This document shows positions 1-7,876 of a DNA stretch of 64,000 nt, one piece after another. The notes beneath the pieces are model-generated. The model was not told the DNA's origin and did no database searches. It worked only from the letters and a program-made list of their open reading frames with translations. The DNA comes from Lacinutrix sp. 5H-3-7-4. GTDB lineage: Bacteria; Bacteroidota; Bacteroidia; Flavobacteriales; Flavobacteriaceae. The stretch covers positions 2,143,001-2,207,000 of the forward strand of contig NC_015638.1 in assembly GCF_000211855.2 (NCBI RefSeq), written 5' to 3'. Made by a program: the position numbers and the translations under genes. The first letter of the stretch is position 1, and each line of letters starts with the position of its first letter.

Positions 1-372
1 ACCTAAGGGATCGTAGCTTACAAAACTCTCGTGTGCTTCGGTTTCAATTATTTGATCGGATAGAAATCTATCGGCATTTTTTTCATAAAAGTCACAAAGC
101 AATATACATTTTTCAATTTCTGCTCGACTTTGAGAAATAGGTTTACCCATTTCTAAGGTGATGAGTTTACTATATTTTTCAATGTTTTCATTTAAAACAT
201 CTCCAAGTTTAATAAGTAAATTGGTTCGCTTTTTTATACTAGTTAATTTCCAGTCTAGAAAAGTGCTATGCGATGCGTTGAGTACAGATTGTGTTTTTTG
301 TTTAGAAAACAGCTCGTAATCATCAAGTTTCTCACCATTATAAGGATTGTATGTTGTTAGTGTATTCTTCAT
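1..372 (-). CDS. Aldehyde dehydrogenase, succinate-semialdehyde dehydrogenase type (partial, N-terminal 124 codons)
   Basis: A reverse-strand gene that runs off the left edge; the frame is open from the ATG at 370-372 to base 1. The translation begins MKNTLTTYNPYNGEKLDDY and contains ITLEMGKPISQSRAEIEKC, the pattern seen near residue 70-90 of NAD(P)-dependent succinate-semialdehyde dehydrogenases (GabD/Sad branch of the aldehyde dehydrogenase superfamily). Such enzymes oxidise short aldehydes to acids in the cytoplasm, for example in 4-aminobutyrate breakdown. The nucleotide-binding core and the catalytic Cys and Glu lie outside the window, so the substrate cannot be judged. It is transcribed divergently from the ytxH-like gene, sharing the 198-base region between them. 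Confidence 0.85.
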   Translation of the reverse strand, partial: MKNTLTTYNPYNGEKLDDYELFSKQKTQSVLNASHSTFLDWKLTSIKKRTNLLIKLGDVLNENIEKYSKLITLEMGKPISQSRAEIEKCILLCDFYEKNADRFLSDQIIETEAHESFVSYDPLG

Positions 373-496
373 ATTTTTGTTGATTCATTGATAAAATTCT
401 ACAAAATTTCTTAAAAAACGTAGTTTTGGTGATGGATTAACAAACATTTAGCAGTTTCTTTAAGTTAATTTTAAGAGTAAGTTATAATGCATATTG

Positions 497-504
497 TAAC
501 TTTG
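497..504 (+). promoter_or_regulatory. Predicted -7 promoter element (TAACTTTG) for the YtxH operon
   Basis: TAACTTTG matches the Bacteroidetes primary sigma -7 consensus TAnnTTTG. It lies about 66 bases upstream of the first ATG of the stress-like operon. No convincing upstream TTTG was seen at the expected 17-23 bp spacing. The rest of 373-570 holds nothing else recognisable. Confidence 0.5.
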
Positions 505-570
505 TTTAGAACGTTAGTAGCTTATTTACTAACAAGATAACAAACAATATTAACAACTAAAATTAAAAAC

Positions 571-921
571 ATGAGTAATAGTAGTAATACAGCATTAGGT
601 CTTTTATTAGGGTCTGCAATAGGAGCAACTTTAGGAATTTTATTTGCACCAGATAAAGGTGTTAATACCCGCAGAAAATTAACAGATGAAGCTATTTTGG
701 CTAAAGATAAAGTTGCAGCTGGAGCTGTAGATTTAAAAGATCAAATACAGAGTACTGTTAGTTCTGGTAAAGCAACTTTAGAAACTCAATTAGAAAGTGT
801 AGTATCTAACGCAAGTTATAAAGCAGATGATATTATAAACACTTTAGAGAAGAAACTAGAAGCTTTAAAAGAAAAAAATAAGCAGTTGCAAAAGGATACA
901 GATTTAAAGAAAACAGTATAA
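571..921 (+). CDS. YtxH domain-containing protein
   Basis: A 116-residue protein with an N-terminal glycine/alanine-rich hydrophobic segment (about residues 8-27, GLLLGSAIGATLGILFAP) followed by the APDKG-x-x-TR-x-K turn typical of YtxH/gas-vesicle GvpP-like proteins, then an amphipathic, probably coiled-coil helix to the C terminus (alternating K/D/E with L/V/A). YtxH proteins are small membrane-anchored stress proteins of unknown biochemical role. It is the first gene of a tight run: the next gene starts 3 bases after its stop. The Bacteroidetes -7 motif at 497-504 probably drives it. Family call is confident; function is not known. Confidence 0.85.
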   Translation: MSNSSNTALGLLLGSAIGATLGILFAPDKGVNTRRKLTDEAILAKDKVAAGAVDLKDQIQSTVSSGKATLETQLESVVSNASYKADDIINTLEKKLEALKEKNKQLQKDTDLKKTV

Positions 922-924
922 TAA

Positions 925-1287
925 ATGTCTGTATTTGAATCATTAAATGACGCTTCAACAAAAGCAGTAGATAAGTCTGAGTTATATTTAAAAAAAACAC
1001 ACGATTTCTATAAGCTTAAAATTTTTGAACAACTAACAAAATCTGTTAGTATGTTGTTTAAAGTTTTAGCTATTGGTGGTGTTTTTTTAATAGGTATATT
1101 TTTTATGGCTATTTCACTGTCTTTATATATAGGAAAACTGTTAGATAGTTATACTGCAGGCTTTGTAATTGTAGGAATAATATTTACGTTAGTATCGTTA
1201 ATATTATTTGCATCAAGAAATTTTATAAACACGTTTGTAATACAAAAAATATCTAAATCCTTTTTTAAAGATGAGAAAAGTATATAA
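925..1287 (+). CDS. Phage-holin-like small membrane protein (DUF1469-type)
   Basis: A 120-residue protein with a short amphipathic N-terminal part (about 1-40) and two hydrophobic segments (about residues 41-68 and 78-97) ending in a basic tail. This layout and the residue pattern fit the holin-superfamily/DUF1469 proteins common in Bacteroidetes stress operons; despite the name there is no lysis context here (no endolysin, no phage genes). It starts 3 bases after the YtxH gene and its 3' end overlaps the next gene by 17 bases, so the three are translationally coupled. Probably inner membrane; molecular role unknown. Confidence 0.7.
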   Translation: MSVFESLNDASTKAVDKSELYLKKTHDFYKLKIFEQLTKSVSMLFKVLAIGGVFLIGIFFMAISLSLYIGKLLDSYTAGFVIVGIIFTLVSLILFASRNFINTFVIQKISKSFFKDEKSI

Positions 1288-1477
1288 TAGTTTTGAAGAT
1301 ATAGAATTAGATCTTAAACGCTTAGACTTAGAACGACAAATAGCAAAAGAAGAGCTAAAAGCTGTTAAAGGAGAATTAAAAGAAAGTTTACAGCCATCTC
1401 AATGGATGCAAACTGGAATTAAGGTAGCAGGAAAATTAGGTTCTATGGTTTTACTAAAAAAGTTATTTAAGCGATAG
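1271..1477 (+). CDS. Small helical protein of the YtxH/holin operon (DUF6327-like)
   Basis: A 68-residue protein whose ATG lies inside the end of the preceding gene (17-base overlap in a different frame). Residues 8-40 are a charged heptad-like helix (DLERQIAKEELKAVKGELKE); residues 46-68 are more hydrophobic and basic, ending KKLFKR. The resemblance to the small Bacteroidetes family DUF6327 is from memory and unverified. Its fixed position after the holin-like gene suggests a partner in the same envelope complex. A clear terminator follows at 1501. Confidence 0.65.
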   Translation: MRKVYNSFEDIELDLKRLDLERQIAKEELKAVKGELKESLQPSQWMQTGIKVAGKLGSMVLLKKLFKR

Positions 1478-1498
1478 GCATTATTTTAAAATACAATT

Positions 1499-1525
1499 TA
1501 AACCGGATTAATTCCGGTTTTTTTA
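1499..1525 (+). terminator. Rho-independent terminator after the YtxH operon
   Basis: Perfect 7-bp inverted repeat AACCGGA / TCCGGTT (1501-1507 and 1513-1519) with a 5-base loop, followed by a T run. It ends the three-gene unit and separates it from the hemerythrin gene. Confidence 0.85.
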
Positions 1526-1618
1526 CGCAAAAACGTTTCTTTTTTGATTTATAGGATTATTAGTCAATTTTATATTTCATTAATTTTATAACAAACCAAT
1601 AACCAAAAACAATACATT

Positions 1619-2053
1619 ATGAATATTTTTGAAGCCTTAAGAAAAGACCACGAAATACAACGTGATTTACTAGATAAATTAGTAAAAACCTCTGGAGATA
1701 CTAAAGAAAGAGATGCCCTTTTTAAAAAAGTAAAACAAGAATTAAAAATTCATGAAGATGGAGAAGAACGTTTTTTTTATATCCCATTAATAGATGACGA
1801 TTTAACTCAAGACCAAGCCAGACATGCAATTGCAGAGCATCATGAAATTGATGAAATATTAGAAGAGCTTGAATCTATGGATTATGATTCTTCTGGTTGG
1901 TTAAAAGTAGCCAAAAAATTAAAAGAAGAAGTTGAGCACCATTTGGATGATGAGGAGCATACAATATTTCAAATGGCAGGAAAAGTACTGTCTAGTAAGC
2001 AAAAAACGTCATTATCACAAGAGTACCAAAACTATATAGATGCTCAACGATAG
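1619..2053 (+). CDS. Hemerythrin HHE cation-binding domain protein
   Basis: A 144-residue four-helix protein. The ligand set of a hemerythrin-like di-iron site is visible: H11 (KDHEIQ), H45 and E49 (KIHEDGEE), H69, H74/H75 (AEHHEID), and H107/H108 with E112 and H114 (EHHLDDEEHTIF). Such proteins bind O2 or NO or buffer iron and oxidative stress; the HHE_LIT-type spacing suggests a stress or repair role rather than oxygen transport. It is cytoplasmic (no signal peptide). The topoisomerase IB gene starts 6 bases after its stop, so both are probably one transcript. Confidence 0.9.
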   Translation: MNIFEALRKDHEIQRDLLDKLVKTSGDTKERDALFKKVKQELKIHEDGEERFFYIPLIDDDLTQDQARHAIAEHHEIDEILEELESMDYDSSGWLKVAKKLKEEVEHHLDDEEHTIFQMAGKVLSSKQKTSLSQEYQNYIDAQR

Positions 2054-2059
2054 TTAACA

Positions 2060-3163
2060 ATGGCAACTAAATTAAATAGCGATACTTTTTTAAAGCAATT
2101 ATGGCATGAGCCAGAATTAGCTATAGAAAAATTAAACTTAGTTTATGCAAGCGAAAACGAACTTAAAATTAAAAGAAAAAGAAATAAAAAATCTTTTATT
2201 TACGAGTTTGAAGGAAAACCTATAAATGATAAAAAAGAATTAAATCGCATTAATAGCTTAGTAATACCGCCAGCTTGGGAAAAAGTTAATATATCGTATT
2301 TAGAGAATACACATTTGCAAGCAACAGGTAGAGATGCCAAGTATAGAAAACAATACCGTTATCATCCAACGTGGAATAAAATTAGAAACCAAACCAAATT
2401 TTATCGTATGCGTTTTTTTGCACAATCTCTACCCTTAATTAGAGAGCAAATAGATCTAGATTTAAACCAAAACGGTTGGCCTAAAACAAAAACTTTAGCG
2501 CTAGTTATTAGATTAATGGAAGAAACCCATATTAGAATTGGTAATTCTCAATATGCAAAAAGAAATAAAACCTATGGGTTGTCCACACTACGTACTAAGC
2601 ATGTAAATGTAAATAAAGATGCAATAAGATTTGAGTTTATAGGGAAAAAAGGAAAAGAACATTCTATAAGTATTCGTAATAAAAAATTAATTTATTTAGT
2701 AAATAAATGTCAAGAATTACCGGGATGGGAACTCTTTAAGTATTTTGATGAAAATGGTGATAAGCATACTATATATAGTAGTATGGTAAACGAATATATT
2801 TATTCTTTATGTGAACAGCATTTTACAGCGAAAGACTTTAGAACTTGGGCAGCATCGGTAGTATTTTTAGATACTATATATGATTTGGGTTTAACTGAAG
2901 ATGATAAAATTAAAGATAAAAACATTATTAAAGGTTTAGATGCTTCAGCAAAAGCATTAGGTAATACAAGAAATGTATGTAGAAAATACTATGTGCATCC
3001 CGTTTTAATTGAAAGCTATAAAAATAACTCTATTGCAAATGCTTTTAGTATTATAGAAACTAATACAAAGCCACAACCTAACAGAACAAAAACTGAAGAA
3101 GCTTTGCTTTTTTTACTCAAAAAATTTAAACCAGAATTTGTATATAATACTAATAGTCAATAG
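2060..3163 (+). CDS. DNA topoisomerase IB (poxvirus-like)
   Basis: A 367-residue type IB topoisomerase, which relaxes supercoils through a transient 3'-phosphotyrosine. Visible landmarks are the N-terminal DNA-binding region with ATGRDAKYRKQYRYH (about residues 90-105), the catalytic-core arginine motif MEETHIRIGNSQYA, the KDFRTWAASV segment carrying the core RTW, and the active-site region NVCRKYYVHP with the catalytic tyrosine at 310 or 311. Length is normal for bacterial IB enzymes. It sits between a hemerythrin and a DUF2383 gene, a pairing with stress proteins that suggests stress-linked expression; this is inference. Confidence 0.93.
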   Translation: MATKLNSDTFLKQLWHEPELAIEKLNLVYASENELKIKRKRNKKSFIYEFEGKPINDKKELNRINSLVIPPAWEKVNISYLENTHLQATGRDAKYRKQYRYHPTWNKIRNQTKFYRMRFFAQSLPLIREQIDLDLNQNGWPKTKTLALVIRLMEETHIRIGNSQYAKRNKTYGLSTLRTKHVNVNKDAIRFEFIGKKGKEHSISIRNKKLIYLVNKCQELPGWELFKYFDENGDKHTIYSSMVNEYIYSLCEQHFTAKDFRTWAASVVFLDTIYDLGLTEDDKIKDKNIIKGLDASAKALGNTRNVCRKYYVHPVLIESYKNNSIANAFSIIETNTKPQPNRTKTEEALLFLLKKFKPEFVYNTNSQ

Positions 3164-3317
3164 CTTTTTTAACGTTATATTTTGTTAAAAATATTAATAA
3201 TTTTTTGAGTCATTATAACTTTTAAATACGTCAATGATTCACTTCTTTTAGTGTTAATTTTATAATATAAATAACAAACGTTATTTGAAATTAATATTAA
3301 CTAAAAACAAAAATATT

Positions 3318-3770
3318 ATGGCAACATACACAGAAGAAGTAGGAACAAAACTTAATGATTTATTAGAAAGAACGTACGATGCTGAAAAAGGATATAAAAA
3401 AGCAGCAGAAAACGTAGATCACACTGGACTTAAAAACTATTTTAGTAATAAAGCACAACAGCGTTACGAATTTGGTCACGAATTAAAAGAAGAGATTAAA
3501 GCTTTTGGTCAAGAAGTTGACAAAGGTGGAAGTGTAAAAGGATCTTTACATAGAGCTTGGATGGATACAAAGGCGCTTTTTTCTAATGAAAATGAAGAGA
3601 GTATGCTTGAAGAATCTATTAGAGGTGAAAAAGCAGCAGTAAGCGAATATAGCGATGTAATGGAAGACGTTAGTTTACCAATGTCTACCAAATCTATATT
3701 ACAAGAACAAAAGTCTAAAATTGAAACTGGTTTAAATACCATTAAAGGACTTGAAGATATTGTTGACTAG
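3318..3770 (+). CDS. PA2169-type four-helix-bundle protein (DUF2383)
   Basis: About 150 residues, starting at the ATG at 3318 (MATYTEEVGTKLNDLLERTY); an upstream in-frame start at 3285 would add an 11-residue K/N-rich stretch that is leader-like. The sequence is a ferritin-like helical bundle: LNDLLERTYDAEKGYKKA, a FGHELKEEI helix and a C-terminal SEYSDVMED helix, as in the DUF2383/PA2169 family found in stress operons. The ferritin metal ligands are not clearly conserved, so no enzymatic activity is claimed. Transcribed alone, ending at a strong bidirectional terminator shared with the AraC gene. Confidence 0.85.
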   Translation: MATYTEEVGTKLNDLLERTYDAEKGYKKAAENVDHTGLKNYFSNKAQQRYEFGHELKEEIKAFGQEVDKGGSVKGSLHRAWMDTKALFSNENEESMLEESIRGEKAAVSEYSDVMEDVSLPMSTKSILQEQKSKIETGLNTIKGLEDIVD

Positions 3771-3801
3771 TTATTTTGGTTGGTTAAATAACTAGTTAAA
3801 C

Positions 3802-3836
3802 AAAAAGGATACCTATTTTAGGTATCCTTTTTTTTA
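3802..3836. terminator. Bidirectional terminator
   Basis: Nearly perfect long inverted repeat, AAGGATACCTA with a TTT loop and TAGGTATCCTT, flanked by A and T runs, so it works on both strands. It lies between the convergent DUF2383 and AraC genes. Confidence 0.9.
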
Positions 3837-3852
3837 TACTATAAATATTACA

Positions 3853-4881
3853 TTATGTAACAGGTTTACTTCGTATTATTTTTCTGTAACGTTTAGGACT
3901 ACAGTTGTATTTGCTTTTAAAAATTTTACAAAAGTAACTTCTACTTGTAAGTCCTATGGAATATACAATTTCAGAAATGTTTAAATCTGTTTCGGCTAGA
4001 AGTTTTTCGGCTTTATCTATTCTTACATTTCTAACAAAATCGGCAACAGTTGTATCATGCATGCCTTTAAAACCTTCTTGTAATTTTGCTGGAGACATCG
4101 TGATTTTTGAACATAAACTACTTATAGAGTGTTGAACTTCTGGATTAGAAATAATATGTTCTGTAATTTGTCTTATTTTTTGTAATTCGAATTTAGATAA
4201 TGTAGCAACACTGTGTTCATCAAACATTTCTGTATAGAACTGGTCTATGTGCAAAGCTAAAATATGTTGGTAATTACTTTCAATTTTTAAAACATTAGCA
4301 ATAGAATTATCAATTTTAATAGTGTTGGCATGCCTTAAAAAATCGGCAATTTTTAAATTATAAGAACTTTTAAAAACTTTAGACTCTAGTGCTTCAAAAG
4401 CGCGAAGTAATTGATCTAGTTGTATTGTTTTTTCTATAGGATTTTTACAAAATTTATTAAAATAATTGTCTTTATCTATGGTAATCAAATTAAAAATAAA
4501 TTTAATGTCCTTTTTAATGTTAATTTGATTTTTTTCATTTTTAAATGCACCAATTATACTTGGCCTAAGTTCTTCAATTTTAATATATTTTTCATTTTTT
4601 GGCGATTTAAAGTAAGTATTACCTTCGGTACAATAAGCAAAAAATAATAAGTTACTTTCGTTTTCTCCTATTTTATAAACAATATCCTCGTTTAAGGTTA
4701 TATTAAAATCTAAAACTGTACTACCTTCATTTAAGCTATAATGTTTTACTATACCATTTCCTATGGTATTATTAAACTCTAATGTGTAGATACCGTAATC
4801 CTCGGTAATTATACCTCCAAATAAATCTTTTAACCTAAATATTTGTTTAGGAAAAGAATTAATACTCTTTATATTTTTCAT
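3853..4881 (-). CDS. AraC family transcriptional regulator (first of a tandem pair)
   Basis: A 342-residue protein with a C-terminal AraC/XylS double helix-turn-helix (about residues 245-335): the first HTH around SSLCSKITMSPAKLQEGFK and the second around LNISEIVYSIGLTSRSYFC, closing with FKSKYNCSPKRYRK. The N-terminal 240 residues have no recognisable ligand domain; they look like the cupin/DUF-type sensor of Bacteroidetes AraC proteins. It is a diverged copy of the gene that follows on the same strand (5069-6100): same length and same HTH layout. Target genes cannot be read from the sequence. Confidence 0.9.
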   Translation of the reverse strand: MKNIKSINSFPKQIFRLKDLFGGIITEDYGIYTLEFNNTIGNGIVKHYSLNEGSTVLDFNITLNEDIVYKIGENESNLLFFAYCTEGNTYFKSPKNEKYIKIEELRPSIIGAFKNEKNQINIKKDIKFIFNLITIDKDNYFNKFCKNPIEKTIQLDQLLRAFEALESKVFKSSYNLKIADFLRHANTIKIDNSIANVLKIESNYQHILALHIDQFYTEMFDEHSVATLSKFELQKIRQITEHIISNPEVQHSISSLCSKITMSPAKLQEGFKGMHDTTVADFVRNVRIDKAEKLLAETDLNISEIVYSIGLTSRSYFCKIFKSKYNCSPKRYRKIIRSKPVT

Positions 4882-5068
4882 AGCGTCGCAATCTTAATGT
4901 TAAATTAATGGTAGATTGGTTGGTGGTTTTGCTACAAAAAAACTTTTTTTTTGCTCTATCGATTAACATTATTGAAACGTAGAGTAACACTTTTGAGTGC
5001 TTTTAAATTTAAAAGGTATTTGTTTTAACTTATTTTGAAGTTTATATTATAAAAAATATAATTATTAA

Positions 5069-6100
5069 TTATGCCGATTTGCTTTTGCGCTTACGACACT
5101 GCAATAAGTATTCTTTTGGTGTAACGCTATAGCGTTCTTTAAAAAGTTTTGAAAAATAACTTCTGGAATTTATACCAATTTTATATGTTATTTCGGTGAT
5201 GTTTAAATCTGATTTTTCTAAGAGATTTTTTGCATATTCAATTTTTTGATCTCTAATATACTCGTTAACAGAGGTTGAAAATAATTGCTTAAAACCAGAT
5301 TGTAATGTGTTTTGATTTAAGCCAACGCGCTTTGCTAACGCGTTAACACTAATTCGTACATCTAACTCTTTTTTTATAATTGCCACAGCTTTTTCAATTT
5401 TTATAATTGAAGATTGCCTTATTAATTTGTGGCTGTTTTTAGAGTTGTTTTTATCTACATAAAGTTGTAGATATCTCATAATAACCTCGTATGTTTTACC
5501 TTCTAAAAATACAGATTGCATAAAATCTGTAAGTTCACAAGTTTTAAACTCCTCAATTAACTCTGCTATATCAAGTGAAAAATAACCATTGTAATAAAAC
5601 TTATTAATACCATTAAGGTCTCTAAGTAAGGTTTCTAAATCTTCACTCATATCACCAATAAACTGTTCTACTTTACTTTCAAACAGTTTTCTATTAATTT
5701 GAATATAGAAAAATGTAATAGGCTTGTTGCTATTAAAAACAAAGTTTTGGCACTCATTAGTGCTTGGACTAACCATAACACTCTCTAGCCTATTAAGTTT
5801 GGTGCTATGTTCTTGATCTATAAATTGAATTGGCGCATCAAGATTTAAAAATATTTTTAGAGGGTTTATTTTTTCTTTCTTAAAGGTAAGCGTCATTTTT
5901 TCGTTAATAAGAAAATCTGCCAAAATAATACCAACACCGAAATCAAACTCGATAGCTCTAAAATGACCATCACCTAATTTTTTAGGCAAATCGAAACAAA
6001 GTTCATTATTGTCTTCATCATGATCTGTACCTAAAACCTTTGAAAGTTCTAGAACAATATCTTTTATTGAGTCGTGATTTATAGTTGCCTTAATAGCCAT
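5069..6100 (-). CDS. AraC family transcriptional regulator (second of a tandem pair)
   Basis: A 343-residue regulator with the C-terminal double HTH (SVNALAKRVGLNQNTLQSGF, then LNITEITYKIGINSRSYFSK) and the closing YSVTPKEYL motif. The N-terminal region resembles that of its neighbour at 3853-4881 in length and order but only weakly in sequence, consistent with an old tandem duplication. The 187 bases between the pair contain no terminator I can see, so co-transcription is possible. The ligand is unknown. Confidence 0.9.
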   Translation of the reverse strand: MAIKATINHDSIKDIVLELSKVLGTDHDEDNNELCFDLPKKLGDGHFRAIEFDFGVGIILADFLINEKMTLTFKKEKINPLKIFLNLDAPIQFIDQEHSTKLNRLESVMVSPSTNECQNFVFNSNKPITFFYIQINRKLFESKVEQFIGDMSEDLETLLRDLNGINKFYYNGYFSLDIAELIEEFKTCELTDFMQSVFLEGKTYEVIMRYLQLYVDKNNSKNSHKLIRQSSIIKIEKAVAIIKKELDVRISVNALAKRVGLNQNTLQSGFKQLFSTSVNEYIRDQKIEYAKNLLEKSDLNITEITYKIGINSRSYFSKLFKERYSVTPKEYLLQCRKRKSKSA

Positions 6101-6218
6101 ATTTTAATAAAGTGTTTAATTATACTCACCAAACTTATTTGTAATACACAAAAAAAACACATTAGTAAATAATGATAAAGGTGTTTTAAAAAGTAGAATT
6201 TAAAATTAAAGAATGTGT

Positions 6219-6629
6219 TTAGTTAGGGTTTTGGGCATCAATATCTTTGCCTTTAACTTTTAAAAAAGAGAGAGCTTTAGATGGTGTTTCTATTAAGTTA
6301 TACGAGTTTCCTGTAATTAAAATAGGACACTTTAAAGTTTCTGGATGTGCATTTAAAATTTTTATCCAGTCTTCTTGAGATAGGTTTGCTGGTGTTTTAT
6401 AGTTTTTTACAAAATCTGGATGCTCACAATTTACTAATTCGCTTAAAGTTAAATTAAGTTTTTGAGCTAATGTAGCCCATTGTGTGCCAGTAATTTTTGT
6501 TAACGAAATATCTACCGTTCTAATTTTTCTTTCTGCAGCTTCAATATAAGGTAAGGTTTGTTTGCCTAAAGATGTTTTAGAATTGTAATATAATATAACT
6601 TCATTTTCGTTGGTTGCTATGCTGCTCAT
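6219..6629 (-). CDS. ArsC/Spx-fold protein lacking the catalytic cysteine
   Basis: A 136-residue protein with the arsenate-reductase (ArsC/Spx) layout: an N-terminal strand VILYYNS followed by a helix starting KQTLPYIE, a middle helical insertion with LTLSELVN, and a C-terminal CPILITGNSYNLIETPSKAL that corresponds to the RPI-x-x-x-G-x-x-x-x-G-R-x-P segment. In true ArsC the loop after the first strand is NPxCSKSR; here it is NSKTSLGK, so the redox cysteine is replaced by Thr/Ser. It is therefore unlikely to reduce arsenate. It is divergent from thioredoxin reductase (195-base shared region), hinting at a redox-linked but non-catalytic role (inference). Confidence 0.7.
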   Translation of the reverse strand: MSSIATNENEVILYYNSKTSLGKQTLPYIEAAERKIRTVDISLTKITGTQWATLAQKLNLTLSELVNCEHPDFVKNYKTPANLSQEDWIKILNAHPETLKCPILITGNSYNLIETPSKALSFLKVKGKDIDAQNPN

Positions 6630-6797
6630 GGTAATTAGTTGTGTTATTATTTCATAAAGTTAAGTTTAACATTTAACACTATTGATACAATTAACATCTT
6701 TTTTTGACATTTTTAATAAAATTTTAAGTGATAATTTAAGCTTATAATTCAATAACATCTGTTGATAACTTAAGTGTAAGTTTTAGGTTAAAAAACC

Positions 6798-6805
6798 TAC
6801 TTTTG
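6798..6805 (+). promoter_or_regulatory. Predicted -7 promoter element (TACTTTTG) for trxB
   Basis: TACTTTTG matches TAnnTTTG and lies 20 bases before the trxB ATG, giving a very short leader. No good upstream TTTG was found at normal spacing. Confidence 0.45.
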
Positions 6806-6824
6806 TTATATAAAATTAAAGATT

Positions 6825-7808
6825 ATGTCTAGCACAATAGAAAAAGTAAAATGTTTAATAATAGGATCTGGACCAGCAGGCTATACTGCAGCCATATATG
6901 CAGCCAGAGCAAATATGAAACCTGTTTTGTATCAAGGTACGCAACCAGGAGGACAATTAACAACTACTAATGAAGTTGAAAATTTCCCTGGTTATCCAAC
7001 AGGTATTACAGGACCAGAAATGATGATGGAATTACAAAGCCAAGCAGAACGTTTTGAAACAGACGTTAGAAACGGCTGGATTACTAAAGTAGATTTTTCT
7101 GGTGACGTACATAAAGTATGGGTAAATGATGAAAAAGAAATACATTGTGACACTGTAATTATTTCTACTGGAGCCAGTGCAAAATATTTAGGTTTAGACT
7201 CTGAGCAAAAATATTTAAAACTTGGTGGTGGCGTTTCGGCATGTGCTGTATGTGATGGTTTCTTTTATAAAAACCAAGAAGTTGTTATTGTTGGAGCAGG
7301 AGATAGTGCTTGTGAAGAAGCGCATTATCTTTCTAAACTTTGTACTAAAGTAACAATGTTAGTGCGTCGTGATGAGTTTAGAGCTTCTAAAATTATGGCT
7401 GAAAGAGTACAGAAAACTGAAAATATTGAAATTTTATTTAATACAGAAACCGATGAGGTTCTTGGTGATGGACAAGTAGTTACTGGAGTTAGAGTTAAAA
7501 ATAACCAAACTAACGAAACTAAAGAAATTCCAGCAACTGGATTTTTTGTAGCTATAGGACATAAACCAAATACAGATATTTTTAAAGGCTATTTAAATTT
7601 AGATGAGACAGGTTATATTATAAACGAAAAGCCAGGAACATCTAAAACTAATGTAGATGGTGTTTTTGTAAGTGGTGATGCAGCAGATCATGTTTATAGA
7701 CAAGCTATTACTGCAGCAGGTACAGGTTGTATGGCAGCCTTAGATGCAGAGCGCTATTTAGCAGCAAAAGATGCAAGTTTTGAAGTGTCAACTTCTAACT
7801 ATAACTAA
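6825..7808 (+). CDS. trxB: Thioredoxin-disulfide reductase
   Basis: A 327-residue flavoprotein that passes electrons from NADPH to thioredoxin in the cytoplasm. The FAD-binding GSGPAGYTAA lies at residues 15-24, the redox-active CAVC at 140-143, the NADPH-binding GAGDSACEEA at 157-166, and a C-terminal FAD-contact GDAADHVYRQ near 281-290. Length and motif order are those of the low-molecular-weight TrxR class. It is a single-gene unit with a Bacteroidetes -7 motif just upstream and a strong terminator downstream. Confidence 0.97.
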   Translation: MSSTIEKVKCLIIGSGPAGYTAAIYAARANMKPVLYQGTQPGGQLTTTNEVENFPGYPTGITGPEMMMELQSQAERFETDVRNGWITKVDFSGDVHKVWVNDEKEIHCDTVIISTGASAKYLGLDSEQKYLKLGGGVSACAVCDGFFYKNQEVVIVGAGDSACEEAHYLSKLCTKVTMLVRRDEFRASKIMAERVQKTENIEILFNTETDEVLGDGQVVTGVRVKNNQTNETKEIPATGFFVAIGHKPNTDIFKGYLNLDETGYIINEKPGTSKTNVDGVFVSGDAADHVYRQAITAAGTGCMAALDAERYLAAKDASFEVSTSNYN

Positions 7809-7822
7809 ATATAATACTTAAT

Positions 7823-7864
7823 AAAAAAAGCCGAAAAACATTAATGTCTTTCGGCTTTTTTTAT
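7823..7864. terminator. Bidirectional terminator
   Basis: AAAAAGCCGAAA paired with TTTCGGCTTTTT around a short AT-rich loop, with A and T runs on either side. It separates the convergent trxB and head-GIN genes. Confidence 0.9.
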
Positions 7865-7876
7865 TTTTAATAGCGT

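Noticed and set aside
925-1287. Phage holin implying a prophage
   Set aside because: The neighbours are stress and housekeeping genes; no endolysin, capsid, integrase or attachment repeats were seen.
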